The notes under the pieces were generated by a model, which saw only the letters and a list, made by a program, of their open reading frames with translations, did no database searches and was not told the origin of the DNA. A DNA stretch of 64,000 nt, taken from NCBI GenBank assembly GCA_023269675.1, contig JAHFSX010000007.1, positions 160,314 to 224,313 on the forward strand, given 5' to 3'. A program made the translations under genes and the position numbers. Origin of the DNA: Verrucomicrobiota bacterium (GTDB lineage Bacteria; Verrucomicrobiota; Kiritimatiellia; RFP12; UBA1067). This document shows positions 25,680-34,834 of the stretch, one piece after another; positions within the stretch are counted from its first letter, which is position 1; every line of letters begins with the position of its first letter.

Positions 25680-27122
25680 ATGGAACTTCTTTGGTCGGTT
25701 TTGGCGGGTGTCTGCGTGGCGCTGCTCTTCAGTCTCGCGATCTTCATTCACGAGTTCGGCCACTTCCTGTCCGCGCGGTGGCTGGGGCTCCAGGTGGACG
25801 CGTTCGCGATCGGCTTCGGTCCCGCGCTGTGGAAGCGGACGGTCAACGGGATCGAATACAAGATCGGCTGCATCCCGTTTGGCGGCTACGTGGCGCTGCC
25901 GCAGCTGGATCCCTCCGGCATGGAGAAGGTGCAGGGTGAGCAACACGCCGGGGAAGCCGAGGCGCGCCAACTGCCTGACATCGCGGCGTGGAAGCGGATC
26001 GTCGTCGCCGTGTCGGGCCCCTTCGGCAACGTGGTCATGGCCGTGGCGCTGGCCTATCTGATTTACTTCATGCCGGGCGTCCGGACCGGCATGGTGGATA
26101 CGCGTGTCGGCGCGGTGGCCGAGGATTCGGCGGCCTGGCAGGCCGGCCTGCGCCCCGGTGACCGGATACAGACGGTGAACGGCAAGAAGATCAGCAACTG
26201 GACCGACCTGCAGGTGGAGTTCCAGCTGGCCGGCGAGTCGGGCCACGCCCGCTTCGGCGTCCTGCAGGGCAAGGTGACGCGCGACCTGGAGCTGGGGTTC
26301 CAGACCAACAACGTGCTCGGGCTGCGCGTGCTGGCGGGCGTTTATCCCGAGTCGCGCTGCGAGGTGCTCGACATCGTTCCCGGATCGCCGGCCGCGGAAA
26401 GCGGGCTGCACACCAACGATGTGATCCTGGCGGTCGGAGACATCCCCGTCGTCGGCGCCTATCATTTCTCGTCGATCATCAAGCAGCACGGCGGCGTTCC
26501 GGCCCTGCTGACCGTCAAGCGCGGCAAGGCGTGTCTGAAAATCTCGGTGACGCCCCGCTATGACGCGGTTGAAAAGCGTCATCTGGTCGGCTTCGCCTGG
26601 CGGGACGGGTCCGAAGGCGTCAAGCCGTGGATGATGTACCGCGAGCCGTGGCAGCAGCTGAAGTGGGACTCGATGTCGGTCGCGCGCGTGCTGCAGGCGC
26701 TGATCATGCCGGGTTCGGAGGGCGAGCGCAAGGCCGTGGCGAAGAACATCGGCGGGCCGGTGGCGATCGTGATGGGCCTGTACCACACCGTGCGCGGCGG
26801 CATGATGGACGGCCTCGGATTCCTGCGGATGATCTGCGTCAACCTCGCGATCCTCAACCTGCTGCCCCTGCCGGTTCTGGACGGCGGGCACATTCTCTTC
26901 GCGATGTTTGAAGTCGTCACGCGCCGCAAGCCGCACCCCAAAGTGGTCGCGGTTTTGGTCAACGCCTGCGCGGCGCTGCTGATCGGGCTGATGGCCCTGC
27001 TGTTCTACCGCGACATCGCCAGAAACATCAAGGTCAGCCGGGCGCTGCGCGGCATGGAGCGCGACATGGCCACCGCTGCGGCGGCGCAGGCGGCGGTCAC
27101 GAACGCGCCCGCCGCGCCGTAA
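25680..27122 (+). CDS. rseP: site-2 protease RseP (M50 metalloprotease)
   Basis: 480 residues. Zinc motif HEFGH inside the first membrane segment (about 24-28), PDZ region(s) between about 130 and 300 (GLRPGDRIQTVNGKKI; SGLHTNDVILAVGDI), and the second catalytic block NLLPLPVLDGGHILF, where LDG supplies the third zinc ligand. The last membrane segment is near the C-terminus. It cleaves membrane-bound anti-sigma factors or signal-peptide remnants. Its place between dxr and ispG is the usual bacterial context. Confidence 0.96.
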   Translation: MELLWSVLAGVCVALLFSLAIFIHEFGHFLSARWLGLQVDAFAIGFGPALWKRTVNGIEYKIGCIPFGGYVALPQLDPSGMEKVQGEQHAGEAEARQLPDIAAWKRIVVAVSGPFGNVVMAVALAYLIYFMPGVRTGMVDTRVGAVAEDSAAWQAGLRPGDRIQTVNGKKISNWTDLQVEFQLAGESGHARFGVLQGKVTRDLELGFQTNNVLGLRVLAGVYPESRCEVLDIVPGSPAAESGLHTNDVILAVGDIPVVGAYHFSSIIKQHGGVPALLTVKRGKACLKISVTPRYDAVEKRHLVGFAWRDGSEGVKPWMMYREPWQQLKWDSMSVARVLQALIMPGSEGERKAVAKNIGGPVAIVMGLYHTVRGGMMDGLGFLRMICVNLAILNLLPLPVLDGGHILFAMFEVVTRRKPHPKVVAVLVNACAALLIGLMALLFYRDIARNIKVSRALRGMERDMATAAAAQAAVTNAPAAP

Positions 27123-27138
27123 GGGGGGAACCGTCAGC

Positions 27139-28227
27139 ATGCTCCGTCCGCGAACAGAAACCCGGCGCATCACCCTGGGAGGGGTGCCGATCGGCGGCGG
27201 CGCCCCGGTCAGCGTGCAGACGATGACCAAGGCGCAGCCGCACGACGCCGAGGCGCTGCTGCGGCAGATCGCCGAGGCCGCGGAGCTCGGATGCGACATC
27301 GTGCGGCTGACCGTGCCGGACGCGCAGGCGGCCGAGGTGTTCAAGCAGGTGCGCGCGCGCTCGCCGGTGCCGCTGGTGGCGGACATCCACTTTGATTACC
27401 GGCTCGCGCTGGCGGCCCTGGAGGCGGGAGCGGACGGCCTGCGCATCAACCCCGGCAACATCGGCGGCTCCGAGCGCGTGCGCGCGGTGGTGGCGGCGGC
27501 ACGCGGCCGGAACGTCCCGATCCGCATCGGCGTGAACGGCGGCTCGCTGGAGAAGGACATCCTCGCGAAACACGGCGCGGCCACCGCGGAGGCCCTGGTC
27601 GAGAGCGCCTTGCGGCACGTGGCGCTGCTGGAGGCCGAGGATTACCACGAGATCAAAATCTCCGTCAAGGCCTCGGACGTGCCGCGCACGCTGGCGGCCT
27701 ACCGCCTGCTCTCCGAGATGACGGCCTACCCGCTGCACCTGGGCGTGACCGAGGCCGGCACCTTCATTCCGGGCACGGTCCGCTCGTGCGTGGCGCTGGG
27801 CGCGCTGCTGCTGGACGGCATCGGCGACACGGTCCGCGTGTCGCTCACCGACACGCCCGCGAAAGAGGTCCGCGTGGGCGTCGAGCTCTTGCGCGCGGTG
27901 GGGCTGCGGGCGCCGGGCGCGGCCGTGACCTCGTGCCCGACCTGCGGGCGGACGCGGGTCGACGTGGCGGGCTTGGCGGCACGCGTGGAGGAGCGGCTGG
28001 AGCGGTACTACCGCGAGCACCCGGGCGCGGCGCGGCCGCACGTGGCGGTGATGGGGTGTGTGGTCAACGGCCCGGGCGAGGCCAAGGGCGCGGATATCGC
28101 GGTCGCGGGCGGCTGCGGCGCGTTCGCGCTGTATGTGCGCGGCGTGCAGGTCAAGGTGATCCCCGAAGCCGACGCGCTCGAGGCCATCGTGGCGCTCGTC
28201 GCGCAATGGCCTGCGGCCGGCCGCTGA
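27139..28227 (+). CDS. ispG: 4-hydroxy-3-methylbut-2-en-1-yl diphosphate synthase
   Basis: 362 residues, ATG after GGGGGGAACC. A TIM barrel (VSVQTMTK, LVADIHFDY, LRINPGNIG, RIGVNGGSLEKD) is followed by a [4Fe-4S] domain with ligands in TSCPTCGRT and MGCVVNGPGEAKGADI. It catalyses reductive dehydration of MEcPP to HMBPP, the penultimate MEP step. It ends the uppS-cdsA-dxr-rseP-ispG cluster. Confidence 0.97.
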   Translation: MLRPRTETRRITLGGVPIGGGAPVSVQTMTKAQPHDAEALLRQIAEAAELGCDIVRLTVPDAQAAEVFKQVRARSPVPLVADIHFDYRLALAALEAGADGLRINPGNIGGSERVRAVVAAARGRNVPIRIGVNGGSLEKDILAKHGAATAEALVESALRHVALLEAEDYHEIKISVKASDVPRTLAAYRLLSEMTAYPLHLGVTEAGTFIPGTVRSCVALGALLLDGIGDTVRVSLTDTPAKEVRVGVELLRAVGLRAPGAAVTSCPTCGRTRVDVAGLAARVEERLERYYREHPGAARPHVAVMGCVVNGPGEAKGADIAVAGGCGAFALYVRGVQVKVIPEADALEAIVALVAQWPAAGR

Positions 28228-28303
28228 GACGGGTCCGGTCCGCGACCCGCGCCGTCAGAAGTCGGAATCCAGTATAGAACGCGTCGATTTTACCGACCAT
28301 CCC

Positions 28304-28358
28304 GTTCCGTCTTCCGTCCTCGGTCCTCTGTCTTCCGTCCTCGGACTTCTGTTCCCTA
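28304..28358 (-). repeat. degenerate 7-mer array directly after the TPR-like lipoprotein gene
   Basis: Read on the minus strand from the stop codon: GGAACAG, AAGTCCG, AGGACGG, AAGACAG, AGGACCG, AGGACGG, AAGACGG. That is seven near-perfect heptamers with consensus ARGACNG, and the first starts at the base after TAG. Confidence 0.7.
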
Positions 28359-29939
28359 CAGCCCCATGCCTTTGGTCTCTTCCGTGATCAGCCGGGTGGC
28401 CTCGGCGTCTTTGCTGGCCTTCTGGACGGCAATCTTGAAGTAAGCCTTGGCTTCGGCGCGCGCCGCGTCGGCGGCGGCCTTGTCGGGGATGGTGTCGAGG
28501 ATTCCGGCGATGCGGTTGGCGTTGCGGCCGAGGATCCACTCGCGGCTGTAGGCGATGCCGCTGGTGGGGTCGAACTCCTCCTCCTGCTTGGAGGTGATCC
28601 AGGCGTTCATGAACTCGCGGAAGTATTGGACGGCCTCGCGCGGCTTTTTCTGGGCCATGGCGCGGTGGGCCTTGACCTTCGGCAGCGACATGTCGTGCCA
28701 GGCTTTGTCTTTGCCGGGGATGCCCTGTTCCAGCATGTGGACGGCCAGGTCGAAGTTGTCGACGATGAAGGCGCCGTCGAGGACCTTCACCTTGACGTTG
28801 TTGACCGTATTCTCGTCCGTGCACACCGCGAGGATGCGCTCGCCGACGGCGCAGAGGCCCCGGATGATGTCGAGGTCGGAGACCATGTCATAAAAATACC
28901 GGTCGAAGAGATTGCCGACCTGGGCGGGGGAGACCTTGGCGTCGAGCAGGGCGTTGAGACGTTCGGGCAGGCATTTTTTGTCGGCGGCGACTCCGGATTC
29001 CACCCAGAGGCGCGAGGCGAGGTTCACGGAGCCCGTCTTTTCGGGCGTGGTGAGGATCACCTGCTTGCTGGCCGACTCGACGAGCGCGTTTTTGCCGCTT
29101 TTCTGGAGCGTGGCGAAAACCGTGCGCAGGAGTTTGAGCAGCTGCTCGTCGGGCAGTTGCGCGACGCAGGCGTTGAAGGCCGGCTGGAACCGCTCCCAGT
29201 CGTTCGCGGCCAGGACGCAGCGCAGCGTGATGGTGACCATCAGGTTGTGGTAGAGGGGCGATTCGGCCTGCCGGCCCTCCATGTGCAGGATCAGGGCTTT
29301 GGCGAAATCGGTCTGGTTGGCGTCGACCAGCCCGTTGAGCGTGCGCAGCAGCAGCGGTTCGGACGCCTCGGGCTTAAGGCCCGCCAGGATGCTGTCGAGT
29401 CCGGCTTGCGCCTCGGCGATGTCGCGCGCGGCGAGCGCGGCGGCGAACTGCCATTCCAGGACCTGCGGGCGCAGGTCAGCCGGCAGTTCGGCCCCCAGGC
29501 CCAGCAGGCGTTTGCACCAGCGGCCGGTCTCCTTGTTGGCGTTGCGCTGCTGGTAAAAGCTGTGGATCCGCCCGAAGACGGCGCGGGCGAGTTCGGGTTC
29601 GCCGTGCCAGGCCTGCAGGACCTGGTCGGCCGCCTGGGCGTCGCGGTCCTGCGCGAGTAAAAGCTCGATTTTGAGGGTGAAGAAGCGCGTCCTCTGCGCC
29701 TTGAATGCGGGGGTGCTGAGAGCGGTTTCCACGAGCGCGGCGGCTTCCGGCAGCCGGCCTTCGGCCTGCATGGCTTGGATTTGGGCGCACAGCGCCTCGA
29801 TCTCCCGGCTGACCTTCGCCTCGCGCGCGGCCGCCTTCTCGGCGGAGGGTTTGCAGCCCGTGACACAGAGAAGCGGGCCTCCGGCCATGATCAAACAGGT
29901 GAAAGCCAGCCGAACCAGCGTCTTTTTCATGATTCCCAT
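28356..29939 (-). CDS. putative lipoprotein with helical TPR-like repeats
   Basis: 527 residues from the ATG at 29939, chosen because AAGGAG lies 8 nt upstream; an in-frame GTG at 29948 overlaps that site. The signal sequence ends in a lipobox (CVTGC), giving a lipid-anchored envelope protein. The rest is predicted helical, rich in Ala/Leu/Glu with paired-helix patterns (for example EGRLPEAAALVETAL and REAVQYFREFMNAW) resembling tetratricopeptide repeats, so a scaffolding or assembly role is plausible but unproven. It is transcribed opposite to both neighbours. The gene end borders a heptamer array. Confidence 0.82.
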   Translation of the reverse strand: MGIMKKTLVRLAFTCLIMAGGPLLCVTGCKPSAEKAAAREAKVSREIEALCAQIQAMQAEGRLPEAAALVETALSTPAFKAQRTRFFTLKIELLLAQDRDAQAADQVLQAWHGEPELARAVFGRIHSFYQQRNANKETGRWCKRLLGLGAELPADLRPQVLEWQFAAALAARDIAEAQAGLDSILAGLKPEASEPLLLRTLNGLVDANQTDFAKALILHMEGRQAESPLYHNLMVTITLRCVLAANDWERFQPAFNACVAQLPDEQLLKLLRTVFATLQKSGKNALVESASKQVILTTPEKTGSVNLASRLWVESGVAADKKCLPERLNALLDAKVSPAQVGNLFDRYFYDMVSDLDIIRGLCAVGERILAVCTDENTVNNVKVKVLDGAFIVDNFDLAVHMLEQGIPGKDKAWHDMSLPKVKAHRAMAQKKPREAVQYFREFMNAWITSKQEEEFDPTSGIAYSREWILGRNANRIAGILDTIPDKAAADAARAEAKAYFKIAVQKASKDAEATRLITEETKGMGL

Positions 29940-30094
29940 ACCCAACACTCCTTAAGAATTTTTCCTTGCCGGAAGGATCACGGACACTATACAAATTCCC
30001 GCGGGTCTTGGGCAACAGGATTTAATGGCGCGCGCGAAAAAGCGGCACATTGCTGTCTCGCAATCGCACCCGCTTTTCGCTACAATCCGCGCCC

Positions 30095-31231
30095 ATGAAC
30101 GGCAAACTGTGTCTTATTTGCGGAGACGACGACTTCCTCGTCGATTCGGCTGCGCGCGAGCGGATCAATCAGCTCGTGCCGGAGGCGGATCGAGCGTTCG
30201 GGGTGGAAGTGGTTGACGGGCGCAAAGACACGGGTGACGAGGTGCGCAGGGCGGTCGACGCCTGCATCGAGTCGGTGCGGACGCCGGGCTTTTTCGGGGC
30301 CAACAAGGTGACCTGGCTGAGGGATGTCACGTTTCTGACCGGCGGCGGACGCGTGGCGGAGTCGGCCGCGGCCAAGGAGGCGGTGGATAAGCTGGCGGTC
30401 TGGCTCAAAGAGGGCTTGCTGGAGGGTCAGGTGCTGATCATCACCGCCGTCAAGGTTCTGCGCACCTCGATCATTTTCAAGGTGTGCCAGAAGCAGGGCG
30501 AGGTCGAGGATTTCGGCGGCGGGTTCAAGAGCTGGGAGCTTGAGAAGCTGACCGCGCAGCGGCTGGACGGCTTGCTGAAAAAGGCGGGCTTGTCGATGGA
30601 TGACGAGGCCCGCCAGGAGTTCATCACCCGGGCGGGGTTCGACACGCGCTTTCTGGTGCAGGAGATCGAGAAGCTGCGCCTGTACATGGGCGAAGGGAAG
30701 CGGGTGGCGGTGGAGGATGTGCGCGAGATCACCTCCATCGGCCGGGAGGCCGAGGCGTGGGACCTGCTGGACGCGTTCGGCGAACGCCACGCCCTGAATG
30801 TGCTCAAAACGCTGAAAAGGCTGAGCGGGCAGAAGGGCATCGGCGTCATGCTGGCCGCCATGCTGGAGAAGAACGTGCGCGATCTGCTGGTCTTGCGCGA
30901 GGCCTACGACCGCAAATGGGCCTACGGGAGCAAGGGCGGCGCCTGCGGCTGGTCGACCAGCCTGGCGCCCGAGGCCGCGGCGATCCTGAACGCCCTGCCG
31001 GTCAACCCGAAAACGATGAACGCGTGGGCGCTGAAGAAGAAGCTGCCGCATGCGCTCAACTATACCTTGCAGGAGCTGCGCGTCGCCCGGTTCCGCGTGT
31101 TGGAGCTGCGGGAGAAGCTGGTGTCGACCGGTCTGCCGGAGATGTTTCTGCTGGAGACGACGCTGCTGCGGATCATCGGCAACAAAACCAAAGACGCGGT
31201 GGCCGCGCGGCCGGCGGCGGGAGCGCGATGA
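30095..31231 (+). CDS. holA: DNA polymerase III delta subunit
   Basis: 378 residues. The ATG at 30095 gives MNGKLCLICGDDDFLVDSA, matching the usual HolA opening (a nucleotide-fold loader domain), with the three-domain helical layout continuing through LVQEIEKLRLYMGEGKRVAVEDV and the C-terminal FRVLELREKLVSTGLPEMFLLETTLLRI. It opens the beta clamp in the clamp loader. No Shine-Dalgarno precedes the ATG, and a -10-like TACAAT (30081-30086) lies only 9 nt upstream, so the mRNA may be leaderless. The stop overlaps the next gene (ATGA). Confidence 0.88.
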   Translation: MNGKLCLICGDDDFLVDSAARERINQLVPEADRAFGVEVVDGRKDTGDEVRRAVDACIESVRTPGFFGANKVTWLRDVTFLTGGGRVAESAAAKEAVDKLAVWLKEGLLEGQVLIITAVKVLRTSIIFKVCQKQGEVEDFGGGFKSWELEKLTAQRLDGLLKKAGLSMDDEARQEFITRAGFDTRFLVQEIEKLRLYMGEGKRVAVEDVREITSIGREAEAWDLLDAFGERHALNVLKTLKRLSGQKGIGVMLAAMLEKNVRDLLVLREAYDRKWAYGSKGGACGWSTSLAPEAAAILNALPVNPKTMNAWALKKKLPHALNYTLQELRVARFRVLELREKLVSTGLPEMFLLETTLLRIIGNKTKDAVAARPAAGAR

Positions 31232-33618
31232 CCCGCTGGACCAGACAGGTTTTGCGGCTGGCGCTGATCGCGGCGGCAGCGGCGGCGTCGCCGGCGCGCG
31301 CGGCGGATTTGGACGTCAACGGCGACGGCGTCATCCGCATGGTTTTGCTTTCGCCGCCGAAGCACGCGGGCGGCATCGACGCGTCGGCCATCTGTGCCGA
31401 TCTGGAAGGGATGATCAAGGCCGCCCGGCCGGGCGTGCCGGTGCGCGTGGCATTCGAGCCGGTCGCGAAGAACCGCACGCTCATGGGCTGGTGGTACAAC
31501 CCGGACACGCAGCCCGCGCGCGACCAGCTTTTTTCCGGACAGGCCGATTACCTGCTGCTGGCCGAAACGGAAGAGATCGTGCGCGGCTATCCCGAGTTTT
31601 TCTTCGAGGGCGTCCGCGCCCTGTCGCGGGAGGCGGGCGGGAAGGGCATACGCGCCGCGCTGGTGCTGATGTCCAAACCCGCCAACACCTTCCGCGACAC
31701 GCGCGTGATGGCGGTCGCCGAGACCGTCTACCGTGTGGGCGACGGGTGCGGCGTCGATGTGATTCCCGCCGCGTTCGGCTGGCATGAGGCGCTGATGCAT
31801 AACCGCGTCACCGGGGATTCGCCCGTCAAAGCCCGGGCCGGCGCCTATTTGGCCGCGGCCGCCATCTTCTGCCAGCTGGCGGAGGCGCGGGTGCCCAAGG
31901 CGGCGCTTGAGGCGGACTGGACCACCAAGAAGACCACCGAGGTGCTGGCGGTGTCGGCGCGTGACGCGGTCGCGAACGAGAAGGTGAAGAAGCACTACGC
32001 CGGACCCTTTCTCGGCGTGGTGCGCATCGAGCCCCGCATTAAAAAGCGACTCAAGATCTATGTGCCCAATACGGTGGAGGACGACCCTCTGGGGCAGAAC
32101 CTCCAGTTCATCCTCGACGCGGCGTTTCAGGACTGGTTCTGGAAGACGCCCGCCGACTGGTATCGCGAGGGCTTCGACCGGCAGGCGGCGGCCTTCGACC
32201 TGGTCTATGCCGACATGCAGCAGATGGAGCAGTATCTGGATCCGACGCTCTACACGGCGGCGGCGTCCGCGCCCACGAACCAGCCGCAGCCCTGCGTGGC
32301 GGTGTATTGCCGCAATCCGGAAAGCGATGCGGAGGGGCTGAACACGCTGCGGAATCTGGAGACGATCCTGATCGAGGGGTACGATTACGCCAAAAGCAAA
32401 GGGCTGGTGTTCGTCCCTTACCAAATCGCCTGGGCGCGCGTCCGTCAGGCGAGCGCGCCCATGGTGCGGGAGACCGTGCCGGGCCGCGCCAACGACTGGC
32501 TCACCTACATGTTGGCCAACATGCTCTACGCGCTGATGACGGACCGCTACCAGCCTGTTCCCGAGAAGACGAAGCCGCACAGCGCGAACCCCGATCATCC
32601 GCGCGGGTATCACGAGCGCTGCGCCCGCATCGGCTATGAGACCCTGATGCAACTCGCGACGTTGACCGAGCCGCAGAACACGGTCCTGCTGCGCAGCGAG
32701 ACCTACCGGATCGATGCCGGCACACCGGGTTTTGTCGGCATCCGCTTGCTTGACCGCCCGGCCCGGGAGGTCCGCGTGTTCTGCGCCACGGATGTGGCGG
32801 GGGTAGCCGCGCTCTCGCGCGAAGCGCTGGTGTTCACGCCCGAGAACTACGACATTGAACAGACGGTCCGCATTCAGCCGGCCACGAACAGCCCGACCCT
32901 CTTTTTCCATTTCATGGCCAGCGCCCAGTCGGAGGACAAGACGGTGGACGGCTCCAACGATCTGCGGCCGTTCTTGCTGAACTTCGACGAGAACGACAAG
33001 GCGGGCCTCGCCTTCGCGCGCGACAGCGTGTCGCCCGAGACGGGCTTCCGTGTGGCCCTCCGGGCCGTGAAGCGTCCGAGCGACATCGTGTGCGCCAGCA
33101 TCGTGCAGCACGGCCGGGTGACGGAGGAGGTCTACCTGAGCCCCGACCATTTCGAAGGCAGTCTGGTGCGGCTCTATCCGACGGCCGCGGATTTCCGGAA
33201 CGGGGTTCTGCCCGTCTCGGTCCGCACCACCTCCGCGGACCGGCGCTTCAACGGGCGCCAGTTCGAGTTCGCGTTCCGGGTCGCCAGCAACGGCACGCCT
33301 GTGCCGAGGGTGCGGGTGACGGCCCCCGCCGACGGGAGCGTGATCGAGGGGCCGGCGTTCGTGACGGCCCGCGCCGAGACGGACGTGACCAACCGCGTGG
33401 CCGGGTTGGGCGTGTATCTCGGCCGTAAACGGCTGGGGCGGGTCAGCGCGCCGGTGTGCTCGGTCGCCGTTGAACAGGGGCCGCCGCAGTCGCGGCTGGG
33501 CCATGGCACCTATACGCTCTGGTCGGCGGTTGAGCTGCCCAACGGGCTGGTCGTGGCTTCCGAGCCCGTCACCTTCCGTGTGCGTGAAGAGGCTGAAACA
33601 AATGGGGGCGCGGAGTGA
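31228..33618 (+). CDS. large secreted protein of unknown function
   Basis: 796 residues, starting at the ATG that overlaps the holA stop. Residues 1-25 are a signal peptide (PARA|A). Residues about 26-220 (IRMVLLSPPKHAGGIDASAI ... VIPAAFGWHEALMHN) look like an alpha/beta domain of hydrolase type, possibly SGNH-like, but without a convincing GDS block. About 280-480 is mixed (NLQFILDAAFQDWFWKTPADW; LIEGYDYAKSKGLVFVPYQ). The region about 500-620 resembles a Calx-beta-type beta sandwich (ALVFTPENYDIEQTVRI), and about 690-780 is Ig-like (VRVTAPADGSVIEGPAFVTA). I do not recognise the family. Translational coupling to holA is probably incidental. Confidence 0.8.
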   Translation: MTRWTRQVLRLALIAAAAAASPARAADLDVNGDGVIRMVLLSPPKHAGGIDASAICADLEGMIKAARPGVPVRVAFEPVAKNRTLMGWWYNPDTQPARDQLFSGQADYLLLAETEEIVRGYPEFFFEGVRALSREAGGKGIRAALVLMSKPANTFRDTRVMAVAETVYRVGDGCGVDVIPAAFGWHEALMHNRVTGDSPVKARAGAYLAAAAIFCQLAEARVPKAALEADWTTKKTTEVLAVSARDAVANEKVKKHYAGPFLGVVRIEPRIKKRLKIYVPNTVEDDPLGQNLQFILDAAFQDWFWKTPADWYREGFDRQAAAFDLVYADMQQMEQYLDPTLYTAAASAPTNQPQPCVAVYCRNPESDAEGLNTLRNLETILIEGYDYAKSKGLVFVPYQIAWARVRQASAPMVRETVPGRANDWLTYMLANMLYALMTDRYQPVPEKTKPHSANPDHPRGYHERCARIGYETLMQLATLTEPQNTVLLRSETYRIDAGTPGFVGIRLLDRPAREVRVFCATDVAGVAALSREALVFTPENYDIEQTVRIQPATNSPTLFFHFMASAQSEDKTVDGSNDLRPFLLNFDENDKAGLAFARDSVSPETGFRVALRAVKRPSDIVCASIVQHGRVTEEVYLSPDHFEGSLVRLYPTAADFRNGVLPVSVRTTSADRRFNGRQFEFAFRVASNGTPVPRVRVTAPADGSVIEGPAFVTARAETDVTNRVAGLGVYLGRKRLGRVSAPVCSVAVEQGPPQSRLGHGTYTLWSAVELPNGLVVASEPVTFRVREEAETNGGAE

Positions 33619-33646
33619 CGGACGTCGGCCGCGCGGGGGGAACCGT

Positions 33647-34834
33647 ATGATTGGCATTTCTAAGTTGTATCTCGGGAAAGTGGAGGTTTCGGATCCGTTG
33701 CGCTATGGGCGCAAATCCGCGCACTTGCCCAGCCACCTGCTGCAGTTTTCGGAGGACAAAAAGCCGGTCGTCGTCTGGAACGTGACGTCGCGCTGCAATC
33801 TGAAATGCACGCACTGTTACGCGGCGACCGAGGGTCAGCCGGATGAGCTTTCGACGGCTGAGGCGCTGGCGGTCATCGACGATCTGGCCGCGTTCGGCTG
33901 TCCGGTGCTGCTCTTCTCCGGCGGCGAACCGTTCGTGCGACCCGATATCCTGACGCTGGCGCACCACGCGGTGGGCAAGGGCCTGCGCGTGGTTTTCTCC
34001 ACCAACGGCACGCTCATCGACGCCCGCCTGGCGGCGGAGATCAAGGCGGTGGGTGTTTCGTATGCGGGGATCAGCATCGACGGCATGGAGGCCGTGCATG
34101 ACCGGTTCCGGGCCTGTCCGGGCGCGTTCCAGCTTTCGATGGCCGGCATCCGCCACTGCCGCGAGGCGGGCGTCAAAGTCGGCCTGCGCGTGACCATGAC
34201 CAAGGACAACGTCGGCGAGATCCCGGCGATTTTCGATCTGCTCGAGGCGGAGCGGATCCCGCGCATCTGCCTGTACCATCTGGTCTATTGCGGCCGCGGC
34301 GCGGACATCGCGGGCCAGGACCTCAGTCCGGCGCAGCGCCGCGCCACCTTGGATCTGATCATCGACCGCACCGTGCGGCTGCACGAGCGCGGCTTCCCGG
34401 TCGAGGTGTTGACCGTCGATAACCACTGTGACGGACCTTATCTCTATCTGCGCATGCTGCGCGAGAACAACCCGCGCGCCGGCGATGTGATGACGCTGCT
34501 GCGCATGAACGGCGGCAACAGCACGGGCCACGGCCTGGCGTGCCTCAGCTGGGACGGCACCGTCTATCCGGATCAGTTCTGGCGCAACCAGCCGGTCGGC
34601 AACGTGCGCGCCAAGAAGTTCAGCGAGATCTGGGGCCACCCCGAACCGGGCAGCCTGCTCGCCCTGCTGCGCCAGAAAAAGGCGCATGTCACCGGACGGT
34701 GCGTCGCCTGCCGCTTCCTCGACGTGTGCGGCGGCAACTTCCGCGCGCGCGCCGAGGCGGCCACCGGCGATCTGTGGGGCGTGGACCCCGCCTGCTACCT
34801 GACGGACGAGGAGATCGCGCCGCAACTCGTATGA
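33647..34834 (+). CDS. ahbC: 12,18-didecarboxysiroheme deacetylase (radical SAM, AhbC-type)
   Basis: 395 residues, ATG after GGGGGGAACC. The opening MIGISKLYLG ... HLLQFSEDKKPVVVWNVTSRC is characteristic of AhbC. Radical-SAM cysteines are C50, C54 and C57 (CNLKCTHC), with SGGEP at 81-85 and HLVYCGRG at 211-218. A C-terminal SPASM-like cluster region holds C299, C352, C355, C361 and C383. AhbC removes the two acetate side chains of 12,18-didecarboxysiroheme to give Fe-coproporphyrin III in the siroheme-dependent heme route. The related NirJ (heme d1) is an alternative, but the opening sequence and the AhbD-like neighbour favour AhbC. Confidence 0.85.
   Translation: MIGISKLYLGKVEVSDPLRYGRKSAHLPSHLLQFSEDKKPVVVWNVTSRCNLKCTHCYAATEGQPDELSTAEALAVIDDLAAFGCPVLLFSGGEPFVRPDILTLAHHAVGKGLRVVFSTNGTLIDARLAAEIKAVGVSYAGISIDGMEAVHDRFRACPGAFQLSMAGIRHCREAGVKVGLRVTMTKDNVGEIPAIFDLLEAERIPRICLYHLVYCGRGADIAGQDLSPAQRRATLDLIIDRTVRLHERGFPVEVLTVDNHCDGPYLYLRMLRENNPRAGDVMTLLRMNGGNSTGHGLACLSWDGTVYPDQFWRNQPVGNVRAKKFSEIWGHPEPGSLLALLRQKKAHVTGRCVACRFLDVCGGNFRARAEAATGDLWGVDPACYLTDEEIAPQLV

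Noticed and set aside
31060..33657. 865-codon minus-strand frame opposite the secreted unknown protein
   Set aside because: Arg/His/Gly-rich low-complexity product with no motif; the plus frame has a signal peptide and a coupled start.
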